Assembly (NCBI RefSeq): GCF_020731415.2
Contig: NZ_CP088275.1
Span: forward strand, 310,001-374,000
Length of the DNA stretch: 64,000 nt
Source: Phyllobacterium sp. T1293
Lineage (GTDB): Bacteria; Pseudomonadota; Alphaproteobacteria; Rhizobiales; Rhizobiaceae
Direction of reading: 5' to 3'
Below the pieces are notes generated by a model. That model ran no database searches and was not told the origin of the DNA. It was given only the letters and a program-made list of their open reading frames with translations. The translations under genes and the position numbers were made by a program. Positions 62,823 through 64,000 of this stretch are shown in pieces. Position 1 is the stretch's first letter; the number at the start of each line of letters is the position of its first letter.

Positions 62823-63814
62823 ATGTATAAAAATCCTATGGAACGTTCTGAATACAGATCTCTTTCGAGTTCAAGTGACGACATATCCAGTAACATTGAG
62901 AAGATTGATGATAACTGGCGCTGGTCTAGTTTCCCGGATGAGCAGGGCCGTTATGGATTCAAGCGTCAAATATGCACCTTACAGCAAACATCTATTGTGT
63001 ATGGCGAGACAAGCGGCCGTCTTGAAGTTGTTTCAAATGGTGTAGGCGCAACATTGAGCTTCGTTTTTATGCTCAAAGGCGCGATTGATCTTATCGATAC
63101 AAAAAACCGGAAAGTACAAAATATTGCCGCTGGAAGCGCAACCAGTGTGTTTGATCGACCTGGCGTCAAGGCAAAATTTTATCCCGGCAGCACCTGGGTG
63201 ACATATCTTGTACCGGTACCGACCCTGCGTGAACATTTTGAACGGTTGATGCGGCGGCCATACTTTCAGGAACTGGCATTCTCGCCGTTGCACGATTTCC
63301 GTACCGGTAGCGCTTCTGCGCTCTATCAGACGCTTTGCTATGTCAGCGAAGACATTGCTGCAGCTACCAGTTCCGGGCGGGAAGTTCTCGCTGGCGTATA
63401 TGAACGGTTGTTGCTTGCCAAACTGTTCATGACCAAGCCTGACAATGTCAGCGCATTGAACAATCAATCCTCACGTAGAATTTCGCCCCGCTATCTGCAG
63501 AGTGCGGAAGCATTCATGCGAGAAAACATTCATAATTCGATAACGCTCGATGACATTGCGGCCGCCGCCGGATGCAGTTCGCGTGCCCTGCAACGTATGT
63601 TCAAGGAATATCGTGACACCAGCCCCATGCACATTCTGTGCGAATACAGATTGTCGGCGGCACATGATGCAATCGTCAGCGGCAGTGCCCGGAACGTAAC
63701 TGATCTGGCCATGCATCTTCAGTTTTCAAATCCCGGCGCTTCTCGTCCCTGTACCGGAATGCATATGGAATGAGTCCATCGGCAATGATGAGATTCCATG
63801 AAAAGAGCGCGTAA
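62823..63814 (+). pseudogene. AraC-family transcriptional regulator with a frameshift near 63738
   Basis: About 330 residues if read through. The start at 62823 has GGGGGAG just upstream. The N-terminal half is a cupin-like sensing region; the AraC DNA-binding domain begins near ITLDDIAAAAGCSSRALQRMF. In the second helix-turn-helix the reading frame goes wrong: after LQFSNPG the original frame gives ASRPCTGMHME and stops at 63773, whereas the next frame continues with RFSSLYRNAYGMSPSAM, the conserved AraC ending, and stops at 63814. One missing base near 63738 explains it. The next gene starts three bases after the restored stop. Confidence 0.8.
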
Positions 63815-63817
63815 GAC

Positions 63818-64000
63818 ATGCTGAGAATGCGAGTTGGACTTTCACTCCCGATAGACGCGGTGCCACAGTATCTCCTTTTCCGGCATATTGGACCAAAGAG
63901 ATCAGTCTCGGCAGGATTGCTTATTTCAACGGCGATTGCACTCTCTCTGTCGGGCTGCGCCCTCCCCAGTTCCGGCCCTTCAGCAAAGCAGGTTATTGAG
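63818..64000 (+). CDS. Lipoprotein, probable polysaccharide-export protein (Wza/KpsD type), 3' truncated by window edge
   Basis: 61 codons to the edge. A hydrophobic signal ends in a lipobox (LSLSGC, Cys47), followed by ALPSSGPSAKQVIE, a beginning typical of rhizobial polysaccharide biosynthesis/export lipoproteins. It begins three bases after the restored AraC stop, so the two may be linked. Only the start is visible, so the assignment is tentative. Confidence 0.6.
   Translation, partial: MLRMRVGLSLPIDAVPQYLLFRHIGPKRSVSAGLLISTAIALSLSGCALPSSGPSAKQVIE

Noticed and set aside
1..64000. CRISPR arrays, insertion sequences, prophage or integrative element
   Set aside because: No regular short repeat array, transposase, integrase or paired terminal repeats were seen; the only direct repeats noted are the short ones at 3.5 and 21.4 kb.

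Overview
This window looks like a chromosomal segment of an alphaproteobacterium of the order Hyphomicrobiales, near Ochrobactrum/Brucella, Phyllobacterium or Mesorhizobium. The signs are mid-50s percent GC (by eye), TGA-N9-TCA sites of the rhizobial iron-responsive-operator (IRO) type upstream of iron genes, a rhizobial DUF1612-type protein, an Omp25/31-like porin, and many gene junctions of the ATGA or TAATG type. No IS element, prophage, tRNA, rRNA or CRISPR array was seen.

Layout. (1) 1-10 kb is amino-acid and amine uptake and oxidation: the end of a polyamine-type ABC permease with a nitrilase-fold amidase and a DAO-type flavoenzyme; a LysR regulator; a complete Liv-type ABC importer (binding protein, two ATPases, two permeases); and a GMC oxidoreductase. 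A FitAB-type toxin-antitoxin pair follows. (2) 10.7-14.3 kb holds the energy and reduction side of iron uptake: tonB-exbD-exbB and a ferric-siderophore reductase, each with an IRO-like site. (3) 14.4-30.7 kb is mixed housekeeping and accessory content: a DUF1612 protein, a FUSC exporter, a PAP2 acid phosphatase, a NarL-type two-component system, a K+/H+ antiporter with a cyclic-nucleotide-binding domain, DUF535 and DUF1097 proteins, two SDRs with a LysR regulator, a glyoxalase-fold protein, an outer-membrane porin and an acetylpolyamine amidohydrolase. An MHS-type transporter follows at 30.8-32.1 kb.

(4) 32.3-43.6 kb is the most unusual part. An ABC-exporter-like membrane protein has lost every catalytic nucleotide-binding motif and carries a roughly 390-residue insert-bearing region. 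It is followed by a small cyclic-nucleotide-binding protein, a calcineurin-type phosphoesterase, a metallo-beta-lactamase-fold hydrolase, a polysaccharide-deacetylase-like protein, a glycosyltransferase, a membrane class III adenylate cyclase with His-rich helices and a [2Fe-2S] ferredoxin domain, an FkbM methyltransferase and a second methyltransferase. I read it as a possible redox-controlled cAMP circuit tied to cell-surface glycan work; this is inference.

(5) 43.8-61.8 kb is a hydroxamate siderophore locus: a PvdS/RpoI-like ECF sigma factor; a FhuA-type receptor with fhuC, fhuD and fhuB; an operon of PLP enzyme, MATE exporter and hydroxyornithine acyltransferase; a divergent operon of MbtH, single-module NRPS (C-A-PCP-TE) and ornithine N5-monooxygenase; and an operon of siderophore esterase and phosphopantetheinyl transferase. 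Control appears two-tiered: IRO-like sites precede the sigma factor, receptor and esterase, while the two biosynthetic operons have no IRO site but carry divergent exact TAAAT-N16-CGT boxes. The single iterative module, TE and esterase suggest a cyclic tri-ester hydroxamate of the vicibactin type.

(6) The right end has a small hypothetical protein, an AraC-type regulator and the start of a polysaccharide-export-like lipoprotein. The receptor and the AraC gene each contain one apparent single-base frameshift, either real lesions or indel errors.
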